In this document: in pieces, positions 1 to 6,450 of the stretch | Numbering within the stretch: position 1 is the stretch's first letter | Layout of the letters: every line of letters starts with the position of its first letter | Source: UBA9988 sp964574105 | GTDB taxonomy: Bacteria > Patescibacteriota > Minisyncoccia > Phycocordibacterales > UBA9988 | Direction: 5' to 3' | DNA length: 15,799 nt | Assembly: GCA_964574105.1 (NCBI GenBank) | Contig: CAZNKH010000012.1 | Location: forward strand, 1 to 15,799 | Made by a program: the position numbers and the translations under genes | Notes under the pieces: generated by a model | Seen by the model: the letters and a program-made list of their open reading frames with translations, nothing else | What the model was told of the DNA's origin: nothing | Databases searched by the model: none

Positions 1-1166
1 ATACTGATAAAGAGCGATCAAAAAAAGAATATGAAGAGAACATCATTGAAGGACTCTCTTGGCTTGGAATTAGCTACGAAGAGTTTTATCGTCAAAGCGA
101 GCGCACAGATGTGTATCGTGCGCACATAGACAAGCTTCTCTCCACGGGGAACGCGTACGAATCCGAAGAGAGCGAGGGAGAGCATAGCTCTGTGATTCGC
201 TTTAAAAATCCGGGAGGAATAGTGAGCTTTCACGACGAGATCCGTGGAGACATTAGTTTTGATGTGGGGGAGCTCGGAGACTTTGTGATTGCAAAGGATC
301 GCGAGACTCCACTCTATCACCTCGCTGTTGTGGTAGATGATTCTGTAATGGGAGTGACACACATTATTCGCGGTGAGGATGGTATTTCCAACACTCCTCG
401 GCAGATACTCATTGCTCGCGCATTGGGTGTACCAGATTTCAGCTACGCGCATATTCCACTCATTCTCGCGCCCGATAAGAGCAAGCTTTCTAAGCGACAC
501 GGCGCAGTAGCGGTGACCGAGTATCGTGATAAGGGCTATGTGTCAGAAGCACTCATCAATTTTCTTGTACTCCTCGGCTGGTCTCCACAAGGGAATGAGT
601 CAGGCGGTGACCAAGAGCTCTTTACTCTTCGCGAGTTAGTGGAGCATTTTGATTTGTTAAAAGTACAGAAGAGTGGTGCCATATTTTCTGCCGACAAATT
701 AAATTGGTTTAATCGTGCATACATAAAGCGAATGGGGGATGATGCACTCTTGAGCGAACTCTCCCCCCGAGTCCCAGAACTTACTGAAAAACTCCCTCAA
801 CTTCTTCCGTTATTGCGTGAGCGGATGGTGACATTTTCTGACGCAGAGACGCTTCTTGCGCCAGGAGGAGAACTTTCTTTTATCGTCGCTTATAATGCAC
901 CTACACAAGAACTCCTCAAGACTCCAGAACACCTCACTCGTCTCGCAGAGCTCTTAGACACGATCTCTGAAGATAATTTTACTGCAGAGCATGTTAAAGA
1001 AGCGGTATGGGAATATGCAAATACCAATGGAAGGGGAGCAGTACTCTGGCCGCTTCGTGTGGCGCTCACGGGACTTGAACGATCTCCCGATCCTTTTACT
1101 GTTGCTGGACTCCTCGGGAAAAGAGAAGCAATAGCTCGTATTATGTATGCACGATCACACTCGTAA
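1..1166 (+). CDS. gltX: Glutamyl-tRNA synthetase, 5'-truncated by the window edge
   Basis: This class I aminoacyl-tRNA synthetase charges tRNA(Glu) with glutamate in the cytoplasm. The frame is open from base 3, so the N-terminus with the HIGH motif lies upstream; a GTG at 111 is internal, because in-frame codons before it continue the family sequence (TDKERS..., WLGISYEEFYRQSERTDVYR). About 387 residues are visible of the usual 460-500. Supporting blocks are IRGEDGISNTPRQ and the signature loop KLSKR (bases 483-497, the KMSKS equivalent), followed by the helical anticodon-binding region. The common His after RGED is Gly here. The C-terminus overlaps the next gene by 20 nt, which suggests co-transcription. 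The family call is secure. Whether the enzyme discriminates tRNA(Glu) from tRNA(Gln) cannot be read from this fragment. Confidence 0.95.
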   Translation, partial: TDKERSKKEYEENIIEGLSWLGISYEEFYRQSERTDVYRAHIDKLLSTGNAYESEESEGEHSSVIRFKNPGGIVSFHDEIRGDISFDVGELGDFVIAKDRETPLYHLAVVVDDSVMGVTHIIRGEDGISNTPRQILIARALGVPDFSYAHIPLILAPDKSKLSKRHGAVAVTEYRDKGYVSEALINFLVLLGWSPQGNESGGDQELFTLRELVEHFDLLKVQKSGAIFSADKLNWFNRAYIKRMGDDALLSELSPRVPELTEKLPQLLPLLRERMVTFSDAETLLAPGGELSFIVAYNAPTQELLKTPEHLTRLAELLDTISEDNFTAEHVKEAVWEYANTNGRGAVLWPLRVALTGLERSPDPFTVAGLLGKREAIARIMYARSHS

Positions 1167-2439
1167 GATACTTCTGTATGCTCTGGTGTTGTGCATATTT
1201 GCGCCTATTTTTTTTGTAGCACTCCCTGTGGCGGGGCAGAGTGCAGATGAAGTCCGCGCAAAAATAGAAGCACGCAATGCGGAAATTAAACGATTAGAAA
1301 CAGAGATACAAAAGTATCAGAGCGAGCTTAAAAAGACACGCAAAGAGATCGGGAGCATTTCTGGAGCGGTGAATGATCTTACAACGACGAGTAAGAAGTT
1401 GGATGCCGACATTAAATTAACTGAGAAAAAGATAGAAAGCTCTCAATTAAAAATCCTGGAGCTCTCACAAGAGATAGGAAAGAAGGGGACAGAGCTTGAA
1501 CGCAGTCAACATGGTCTCTCTTCTATCGTGCGCGCACTCGACGAGCAAGAAAATATCACTCCCATCGAGCTGCTTTTAGGAAATGAGGATTTTTCGCAAT
1601 TCTGGTCTCAAATTGATTCACTCGCACAACTTGGTGACTCTTTGGATAGTCGTATTGATGAGATACGCAGGATTGCCCGAGATTTAAAAACGAATAAGAT
1701 TGCCCGAGAAAATGAAAAAGGATTACTGCAAGATTTTCGTGGAGACCTCTCTGATCAAAAAAAAGTGGCTGATTACAATAAATCTCTTAAACAAGAACTG
1801 TTAAACGAGACCAGGAGCAAGGAGTCCGAGTACCAAAAGATGCTCGCAGAGCGCAAGGCACGCAAAGAGGCCTTTGAAGCAGACTTGGCTAAGCTGGAAT
1901 CACAATTGGTAACCATTCTTGATCCGAGCAAGCTTCCTACACAGGGGAGAAAAGTACTTGCCTGGCCGCTTGCTAATCCAGTCATCACACAGGAGTTTGG
2001 AGATACTGCTTTCTCTCGATCAAAATCGGGTGTATACAATGGGAAGGGACACAACGGTATTGATCTCGGTGCTCCCATAGGAACTCCCATCTATTCAGCA
2101 GGAAATGGGACAGTCATTGGGACGGGAGATACCGATGTGACTTGTAGAGGCGCCTCCTACGGCAAGTGGATTGTTATCACGCACGATAATGGACTCTCTA
2201 CGCTCTATGCACATCTCTCGGTCATTAAAATTAAGAAGGGCAGTGTGGTGACTCGCGGAGAAACCATCGGCTTCGTGGGTAACACTGGCTACTCAACTGG
2301 CCCTCACCTTCACTTTACCGTCTTTGCGTCCCAGGGAATGCAAATTCGCGATCTTGCATCCAAGGGATGCTCAGGGCGCACCTACACACTCCCCGTGGCA
2401 TCTTATAACAGTTACCTTAATCCTTTGTTATACTTGTAA
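1147..2439 (+). CDS. Secreted M23 (LytM-type) murein endopeptidase with coiled-coil N-terminus
   Basis: This is a predicted zinc metallo-endopeptidase that cuts peptidoglycan cross-bridges, or an EnvC-like activator of amidases. Residues 1-30 form a signal peptide or anchor (basic start, hydrophobic core, then VAGQSADE). Two charged, heptad-rich coiled-coil stretches follow, at roughly 30-115 and 180-255. The peptidase domain occupies about 275-430. Its metal and catalytic residues are intact: His302 and Asp306 in HNGID, His356 in YAHLS, His387 and His389 in PHLHF. An active enzyme is therefore more likely than a degenerate activator. Two cysteines in the domain (TCRG, KGCSG) could form a disulfide outside the cell. 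The start ATG lies inside the end of gltX in another frame, with no clear ribosome-binding site, so translation is probably coupled to gltX. The next gene starts 4 nt after the stop. Confidence 0.9.
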   Translation: MHDHTRKILLYALVLCIFAPIFFVALPVAGQSADEVRAKIEARNAEIKRLETEIQKYQSELKKTRKEIGSISGAVNDLTTTSKKLDADIKLTEKKIESSQLKILELSQEIGKKGTELERSQHGLSSIVRALDEQENITPIELLLGNEDFSQFWSQIDSLAQLGDSLDSRIDEIRRIARDLKTNKIARENEKGLLQDFRGDLSDQKKVADYNKSLKQELLNETRSKESEYQKMLAERKARKEAFEADLAKLESQLVTILDPSKLPTQGRKVLAWPLANPVITQEFGDTAFSRSKSGVYNGKGHNGIDLGAPIGTPIYSAGNGTVIGTGDTDVTCRGASYGKWIVITHDNGLSTLYAHLSVIKIKKGSVVTRGETIGFVGNTGYSTGPHLHFTVFASQGMQIRDLASKGCSGRTYTLPVASYNSYLNPLLYL

Positions 2440-2443
2440 CATA

Positions 2444-2680
2444 ATGCAACAGAGAGGATTTTTAAAACTCATTATCCTTATTGTTATCGGTGTCATCATC
2501 CTTGGAATCTTTAAGGTAGATGTTCGGAGCGTGCTTGCACGGCCTGAAGTTGCCCAGAATATTTCTTTCGTGAAAGAGAAGGGAAAAGAATTCTGGGCGG
2601 CAAGTCACCCAGCTCGTATATGGATCCTGAACGCTTTTGTTACCTATGTAGTTCACCCTCTTGAGAAGGCAGATTCATAA
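2444..2680 (+). CDS. Small single-pass membrane protein, function unknown
   Basis: The product has 78 residues. A basic N-terminus (MQQRGFLK) precedes one long hydrophobic helix at about residues 9-25 (rich in Leu, Ile, Val and Gly), then a polar, mildly amphipathic tail of about 50 residues. I do not recognise the family. The ATG at 2444 is preferred because it follows the M23 stop codon by 4 nt and places the helix right after a short basic start; a longer in-frame reading from 2324 would overlap the M23 gene for over 100 nt and add sequence with no signal character. The gene is probably co-translated with the M23 gene. Its position suggests an envelope role, but that is inference only. Confidence 0.65.
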   Translation: MQQRGFLKLIILIVIGVIILGIFKVDVRSVLARPEVAQNISFVKEKGKEFWAASHPARIWILNAFVTYVVHPLEKADS

Positions 2681-2701
2681 TTACAACACAATGCAAGATG
2701 C

Positions 2702-2730
2702 TTGACAATATACTTGCAATCTGCTAGTAT
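2702..2730 (+). promoter_or_regulatory. Sigma-70-type promoter of the transglycosylase gene
   Basis: A perfect -35 box TTGACA (2702-2707), a 17-nt spacer and a -10 box TAGTAT (2725-2730) are present. Transcription should start near 2737. A GAGG ribosome-binding site follows at 2749-2752, 9 nt before the ATG at 2762. This is the most canonical promoter plus binding-site combination in the window. Confidence 0.75.
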
Positions 2731-2835
2731 AGGCACAGGCTATACAGTGAGGTATTCCCTTATGTATAGCCATTTTCTTTTGATTTCAAGCCTATATTAC
2801 GAACCGTACAAATAGGACTCGCAAGCCTTATAGCA

Positions 2836-3315
2836 GTGACAAATGTAGCATCAAGTACGCCTGTGGATAAACAATCCACACCTTTAGATGCGCCTAGCAC
2901 AGCTTCCAGCTTTATGGAACTGGTTATGGCAAAGGGAGACTTCAGTTTCTTTCCTACCACTACTGCACCTCAACATAACGATGCTGATCTAAGCATTGCT
3001 GATCGTATTACCCGTGCCGCAAAATCTTTCGGTGTAGATCCTACCCTCGCACGCGAAATTGCGTACTGTGAGAGTTCTTTGCGCCAATTTAATTCTAAGA
3101 CTGGAGAGGTGGTCCGAGGTCTCCGTAATCCCAGCGATATTGGCCTCTTCCAAATCAATGAAAAATACCACTTAGAGCGCAGTAGAGAATTGGGCTTTGA
3201 TATCCATACTACAGAAGGGAACATCTACTATGCTTTGTACTTGCTCAAACAGGAGGGGAGTCGTCACTGGAATTGGAGTAAGCCCTGTTGGTCTAATCCC
3301 TCCTTGGCTATTTAA
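2836..3315 (+). CDS. Lysozyme-like / SLT-type lytic transglycosylase, start in doubt
   Basis: This is a predicted exported murein glycosidase. About residues 55-155 resemble the SLT lysozyme-like fold: a helix ending in YCESSLRQFN, with Glu79 as the likely catalytic acid, then DIGLFQIN, the counterpart of the GLMQI block. Cys78 and the Cys in PCWSN could form a disulfide. The GTG at 2836 is the only standard start in this frame, but it has no ribosome-binding site and would cut through a hydrophobic segment. The same frame is open back to a TAG at 2767 and encodes a signal-like stretch (FKPILRTVQIGLASLIAV). The well-placed ATG at 2762, with GAGG 9 nt upstream, is one frame away and runs to a stop at 2813. 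Either one base is missing from a T run near 2773-2780, or a -1 frameshift joins the two. The family call is fairly sure; the N-terminus is not. Confidence 0.75.
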   Translation: MTNVASSTPVDKQSTPLDAPSTASSFMELVMAKGDFSFFPTTTAPQHNDADLSIADRITRAAKSFGVDPTLAREIAYCESSLRQFNSKTGEVVRGLRNPSDIGLFQINEKYHLERSRELGFDIHTTEGNIYYALYLLKQEGSRHWNWSKPCWSNPSLAI

Positions 3316-3321
3316 AGATAC

Positions 3322-3359
3322 TATGTCGCAAAATCTATGTTGTGCGACATACTCTTTTT
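3322..3359 (+). terminator. Rho-independent terminator after the transglycosylase gene
   Basis: A 9-bp perfect stem (tatgtcgca at 3322-3330, tgcgacata at 3343-3351) with a 12-nt loop is followed by ctcttttt. It lies just after the stop codon at 3313-3315. Confidence 0.75.
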
Positions 3360-3396
3360 CTGAATCAGCCTAGTACAATATAACCATATATATAAT

Positions 3397-3441
3397 AAAA
3401 AAATTCCCACTCTCCTACTCTGGAGTAGAGGGAATTTTTTT
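3397..3441. terminator. Bidirectional terminator between convergent genes
   Basis: Seven A then TTCCC (3397-3408) pair with GGGAA then seven T (3430-3441), and there is further pairing inside the loop (ctactc / gagtag). Because the stem is flanked by an A run on one side and a T run on the other, it can stop transcripts from both strands. It sits between the + strand transglycosylase and the - strand gene ending at 3456. Confidence 0.75.
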
Positions 3442-3455
3442 GGTCTTACCATCCT

Positions 3456-3929
3456 CTATCCCTTAATATTAATTTCAAAATTTTCTAGATCCTCCCCCTC
3501 CCCTGCCTCAATTATATTCAATCGTAGGGGAGTCTCATTAAGTGCCGCAGAAAAACGCGCCTGCTCGCTCGCTTTCACAGTCACCTTAAATGATCGCGCG
3601 GTAACTACCTGCGCACATACGGAAGTCCCCTCCTGAGTCTTGGTGGTGAAGTTGATAGCGACCTGTTCTGGTATAGACTTTGCTACCAGCGTATTCCAAC
3701 TTAATTCCTCGCAGGATGTGGGAAGCATCAGGGATCCAACAATAATGTGTGAGCCGTCTTTATAAGCGTGCTTCACAGTGACAATATCTTGTTCAGAGAC
3801 GGGGATGGTAGAAGAAGCTGTATCTCCCTCTGTCCCCTTCTCTTGTTGCCGACCAGAGTACCACCAATACCCTACGGTAAGCACCACGAGTATCACAATG
3901 ACTGATATGAGCATTTTTTGCATAGACAT
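3456..3929 (-). CDS. Membrane-anchored hypothetical protein with an extracytoplasmic domain
   Basis: The product has 157 residues and I do not recognise the family. A transmembrane anchor at about residues 6-24 is followed by an aromatic patch (YWWY), a polar low-complexity linker (about 26-48) and a mainly beta-type domain of about 105 residues. Two cysteines (73 and 105) may form a disulfide outside the cell. The C-terminal part (RSFKVTVKASEQARFSAALN) looks like an immunoglobulin-type or small adhesion/binding fold, which is an inference from strand alternation only. Two in-frame starts exist, at 3929 and two codons later. Neither has a clear ribosome-binding site. The gene upstream on the same strand ends 107 nt away, and an extended -10 box lies in that gap. 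Confidence 0.7.
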   Translation of the reverse strand: MSMQKMLISVIVILVVLTVGYWWYSGRQQEKGTEGDTASSTIPVSEQDIVTVKHAYKDGSHIIVGSLMLPTSCEELSWNTLVAKSIPEQVAINFTTKTQEGTSVCAQVVTARSFKVTVKASEQARFSAALNETPLRLNIIEAGEGEDLENFEINIKG

Positions 3930-3970
3930 ATATGTGTGAATTAAATTAATGAGTCTCTAGTAATCTGGAT

Positions 3971-3979
3971 AGTATAGCA
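3971..3979 (-). promoter_or_regulatory. Possible extended -10 promoter for the 157-aa membrane protein
   Basis: Read on the minus strand, the bases spell TGCTATACT, an extended -10 box (TGn plus TATACT). No good -35 box lies upstream. The start codon is 41 nt downstream. Confidence 0.4.
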
Positions 3980-4036
3980 TAGCCGTGCAAGGCCAGCTCC
4001 TCGATGTAGCCTTATTTGCATAGGAGATGGATTATT

Positions 4037-4426
4037 TTATTTTAGACCTGGACAATTTGCCGCAGGGCTGTAGCCTGCGGCAAGCGCTGCGGCGCTACTC
4101 TCAAACCAGACCTTATTTTCTTCTTTTATCTGTCCTGCTCCAGGACAGCTGGGAAGGTGGTACTTAGAGCCATTTTTTGAGGCGACCACTGCCCCCTCCT
4201 CTTTCTGAGAAACTCCTGCCTTCTGTTCCATACTATCTATACCGGGGTTAGTAGAGAGCGTGACTTGTTCAATCGTAACCGGTTCTGGCTCACCTCGTAC
4301 TTTTGTGTAGCGTCCAATTCCAAAAGAGAGGAGAGAGGAGAGAATAATAAGAAAGGGTACAAAGATACGGTTAAGGAATGACTTGCCAAAGAGGCCTTCT
4401 TTTGGTACTATGGCGAGGTTATTCAT
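4037..4426 (-). CDS. Membrane-anchored protein with a degenerate Ada-type Cys/His motif
   Basis: The product has 129 residues. A transmembrane helix at about 19-38 is followed by a polar linker and a C-terminal motif of about 45 residues (80-127) that resembles the zinc-binding module of Ada (typically KNGKKYH..C..A followed by PCxxC). Here His90, Cys94 and Cys125 are kept, but the first Cys of the last pair is Ala (PAANC). Metal binding is therefore uncertain. Such modules also occur on secreted nucleases and anchored proteins; no nuclease domain is present here. The ATG at 4426 is preferred over the in-frame start at 4498, which would overlap rpmA by more than 50 nt. A TGGTATAGT box ends 9 nt before this ATG, implying an almost leaderless mRNA. 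The role is unknown. Confidence 0.65.
   Translation of the reverse strand: MNNLAIVPKEGLFGKSFLNRIFVPFLIILSSLLSFGIGRYTKVRGEPEPVTIEQVTLSTNPGIDSMEQKAGVSQKEEGAVVASKNGSKYHLPSCPGAGQIKEENKVWFESSAAALAAGYSPAANCPGLK
4383..4411 (+). promoter_or_regulatory. Promoter of rpmA
   Basis: TTGCCA (4383-4388), a 17-nt spacer and TACTAT (4406-4411) with an extended TGG just before it. Predicted transcription start is near 4418, giving a leader of about 26 nt without an obvious ribosome-binding site. The promoter lies wholly inside the 5' end of the divergent minus-strand gene. Confidence 0.55.
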
Positions 4427-4435
4427 TTGACGATA

Positions 4436-4444
4436 ACTATACCA
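4436..4444 (-). promoter_or_regulatory. Extended -10 promoter of the Ada-motif membrane protein
   Basis: On the minus strand the bases read TGGTATAGT, ending 9 nt before the ATG at 4426, so the transcript should begin within a few bases of the start codon. The box touches the first base of the rpmA start codon on the other strand. No good -35 box was seen. Confidence 0.5.
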
Positions 4445-4716
4445 TGGCACATAGGAAAGCTGGCGGAACAGCCAAGAACTTGCGCGATTCAAACCCAAAG
4501 TACTTGGGAGTTAAACGCTATGCCGGTGAGCAGGTTGCTCCTGGGGAAATTATTGTGCGTCAGCGTGGGACCAAGGTTCTTGCGGGTAACAATGTCCGTA
4601 TCGGTAAGGATCATACGCTTTATGCAGGGACGAAAGGGGTAGTCTCTTTTACTGAGACACGCAAAAATAAATTTGACGGCACTACTCGACGCGCAAAAAT
4701 TGTCCATGTCTCTTAA
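4444..4716 (+). CDS. rpmA: Large ribosomal subunit protein bL27
   Basis: bL27 binds 23S rRNA in the 50S subunit, and its N-terminal tail reaches towards the peptidyl transferase centre. The 90-residue product is of normal length and carries the family blocks: MAHRKAGGTAKN at the start, LGVKRYAGE, GEIIVRQRGTK and GKDHTLYAGTKGVV. The mature tail begins directly with AHRKAGG, so no Firmicutes-type cleavable extension is present. The start at 4444 is fixed by this conserved tail. The gene is unusual in standing away from rplU, its usual operon partner, which lies about 6.5 kb away on the other strand. Its stop codon overlaps the stop of rplI on the opposite strand in one TTAA. Confidence 0.97.
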   Translation: MAHRKAGGTAKNLRDSNPKYLGVKRYAGEQVAPGEIIVRQRGTKVLAGNNVRIGKDHTLYAGTKGVVSFTETRKNKFDGTTRRAKIVHVS

Positions 4717-5159
4717 GTCTCTCTTTCTACGATAAGTGTTATTGCCGTGCGGTGATCATGCACGGCAATTTCTATCGTATGCGATCCAAGTGTCTTGATG
4801 GGTTCAGTCACAACGACATTATCTTCAGAAATTGAAATGCCCATATTTTTATTCAGTAGCTCTGCAATCTCTTTTGGATGTACCTGAGAAAAGAGGTGAC
4901 CTTTTCCATTTGCGGGTTTTGTAAGAGTGAGACTCCCCTCTTTTAATTCATTCAATGCCTTTTCTAGGAGAGCGATCTGTACTTCCTTACTGTTCTTTCG
5001 TGAGTTCTCTTTTTCATTCAATTCTATCACGGCGCCTTTCGTTGCTATCTGTGCAAGGCCTCTCACCAGTAAAAAATTTCTTGCGTAACCATCAGCAACC
5101 TCTCGGACTTCATATTTCTTCCCTACACGAGGGACATCGCGAAGAAAAATCACTTTCAT
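4713..5159 (-). CDS. rplI: Large ribosomal subunit protein bL9
   Basis: bL9 is an elongated protein that binds 23S rRNA near the L1 stalk through its N-domain and helps keep the reading frame. The 148-residue length is normal. The N-domain is typical (MKVIFLRDVPRVGKKYEVREVADGYARNFL), followed by a charged linking helix (about 45-75) and a C-domain with SLTLTKPANGKGHLFSQV and IEIAVHDH. The start codon follows the S41 protease stop by 3 nt, so the two genes are probably one transcript. No ribosome-binding site is visible in that gap, so translational coupling is likely. No terminator is seen before the convergent rpmA. Some CPR lineages are reported to lack bL9, so its presence carries lineage information. 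Confidence 0.96.
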   Translation of the reverse strand: MKVIFLRDVPRVGKKYEVREVADGYARNFLLVRGLAQIATKGAVIELNEKENSRKNSKEVQIALLEKALNELKEGSLTLTKPANGKGHLFSQVHPKEIAELLNKNMGISISEDNVVVTEPIKTLGSHTIEIAVHDHRTAITLIVERET

Positions 5160-5162
5160 AGT

Positions 5163-6413
5163 TTAGCGATTATTGAGTACATATGAGACCGCGCGTTCCA
5201 TCTGTGCATCCCTTCCCGCTTTGATATCTTCTTTCGTGGGGATTACCTCTATATCAGGGCGTAAGCCATTATGTGAAAGAGAGTTGCCGAACGGAGTGAG
5301 CCAGCGTGCAATAGTGACCTTAAGTGATGTTTCTTTCGTAATTGGTACTAGTTCTTGTACGGAGCCTTTGCCAAAAGATTTAGTACCAATCAGTTTTGCT
5401 ACGCCGTGTTCACGCAAGGCGCCAGCCATAATCTCAGATGCAGAAGCACTTCCTCCATCAATCAGTATGGCTACACGCACATCTTTCATAACAATGCCTT
5501 TATGCGTAGTGCGATGAATTCGTTCCGTTCTTTGAGGACCTACCTGTTCACGGAGTACCACCTTCCCCTCGGGGAGGAACCAGCTAGAGATTTCTACTGC
5601 CGAATCCAGATAGCCGCCAGGATTACCGCGCAGATCTATAATAAGTTTATTACTTTCGCTTGCTACAAACTTTTTTACCGCATCTTTAAAGAGCGAATCA
5701 GACCTTCCAGTAAAGTTGTAGAGCCGGATAACAAAGATATTTCCCGAGAGTACTTCTGTCTCAAGCGTAGGGATCTCAATGATTGCACGGGAGATAACAA
5801 CATCAAAGGGCTCCTTGATCCCTTCGCGGTAGAGAGTGAGCGTAACCTTTGTTCCTACCTCACCACGGATGAGCGTCATTGCGCGTTCTGACACCATCCG
5901 TTCTGTACTTACTCCATCTACTTTGATTATTTTATCTCCTGACTGTACTCCCGCTCGTTTTGCGGGAGTTCCTTCTAGTGCAGAGATTGCGGTGAGAATA
6001 CCATCACGAACTCCAAGTTCAATCCCCACTCCCCCAAAGCTACCTTTAACATCTTCATCAAATAACTCTTTCTCCGTTGGAGGTAAAAAGACGGTATACG
6101 GATCTCCAAGGGAATCTACCATACCAGAGATTGCTCCCCATACTCGCGCTTCTTGGTCTAGTTTCGGAGTAGAGGTGCTGGTACTCGCGACGGTAGTCGC
6201 GATGTACTTCTGATTAATCACCTGCCATGTACGCCAAAATGGGGCAAAATCCACATCATCCGTCTTTCCGCTTTGGGTATTGAGGACGCACGAGATACCA
6301 GCATTTGCCTTATTCCCTAAAGGCATCAGGTACGCGCCGCTTAAAAAAGCCAGCGGTAAGCCAATTGCAAGGAGAAAAAGGAGTGTTCGTACGAGCGGTT
6401 TGTCATTCCACAT
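5163..6413 (-). CDS. S41 C-terminal processing (tail-specific) protease, CtpA-like
   Basis: This is a predicted exported, membrane-anchored serine protease that trims or degrades envelope proteins from their C-termini. The 416 residues contain an N-terminal anchor at about 5-30, a helical region (FWRTWQVINQKYI), a PDZ domain at about 115-205 (GGVGIELG...AGVQSGDKIIKVDG) and the S41 core. Catalytic residues are intact: Ser324 in GSASASE, Glu327, and Lys349 in SFGKGSVQE, giving the 25-residue Ser-Lys spacing known for D1P/Prc enzymes. The substrate-strand block LIIDLRGNPGGYLDSAV is also present. The ATG at 6413 is chosen over 6440 because 6440 would overlap the corA start, and because a TATACT box ends 7 nt before 6413. 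rplI follows after 3 nt. Confidence 0.92.
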   Translation of the reverse strand: MWNDKPLVRTLLFLLAIGLPLAFLSGAYLMPLGNKANAGISCVLNTQSGKTDDVDFAPFWRTWQVINQKYIATTVASTSTSTPKLDQEARVWGAISGMVDSLGDPYTVFLPPTEKELFDEDVKGSFGGVGIELGVRDGILTAISALEGTPAKRAGVQSGDKIIKVDGVSTERMVSERAMTLIRGEVGTKVTLTLYREGIKEPFDVVISRAIIEIPTLETEVLSGNIFVIRLYNFTGRSDSLFKDAVKKFVASESNKLIIDLRGNPGGYLDSAVEISSWFLPEGKVVLREQVGPQRTERIHRTTHKGIVMKDVRVAILIDGGSASASEIMAGALREHGVAKLIGTKSFGKGSVQELVPITKETSLKVTIARWLTPFGNSLSHNGLRPDIEVIPTKEDIKAGRDAQMERAVSYVLNNR

Positions 6414-6428
6414 ATGGGAGAGTATACT
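6400..6428 (+). promoter_or_regulatory. Promoter of corA-cysS, predicted leaderless
   Basis: TTGTCA (6400-6405), a 17-nt spacer and TATACT (6423-6428) match a sigma-70-type promoter. The ATG at 6440 begins 11 nt after the -10 box, so transcription is expected to start about 5 nt before the start codon. Confidence 0.65.
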
Positions 6429-6450
6429 ATAGTCTACCAATGATTACCAA
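6421..6450 (-). promoter_or_regulatory. Divergent promoter of the S41 protease-rplI unit, predicted leaderless
   Basis: On the minus strand, TTGGTA (6450-6445), an 18-nt spacer and TATACT (6426-6421) are found, and the ATG begins 7 nt after the -10 box. The box shares bases with the corA promoter because agtatact at 6421-6428 is a perfect palindrome. A second palindrome, actatagt, overlaps it at 6426-6433. Confidence 0.55.

Noticed and set aside
111..1166. GTG at 111 as the start of gltX
   Set aside because: The frame is open to the window edge and the residues before it continue the GluRS sequence, so the gene is simply cut by the window.
2324..2443. N-terminal extension of the 78-aa membrane protein
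   Set aside because: It would overlap the conserved M23 domain for over 100 nt and has no signal or membrane character; ATG 2444 fits spacing and topology better.
3316..3455. AT-rich stretch with a TATAAT at 3391-3396 as a promoter
   Set aside because: It lies between two terminators, lacks a -35 box, and no gene starts downstream on +.
6414..6440. Start of the S41 protease at 6440
   Set aside because: It would overlap the corA start codon and run through the shared -10 boxes; ATG 6413 lies right after them.
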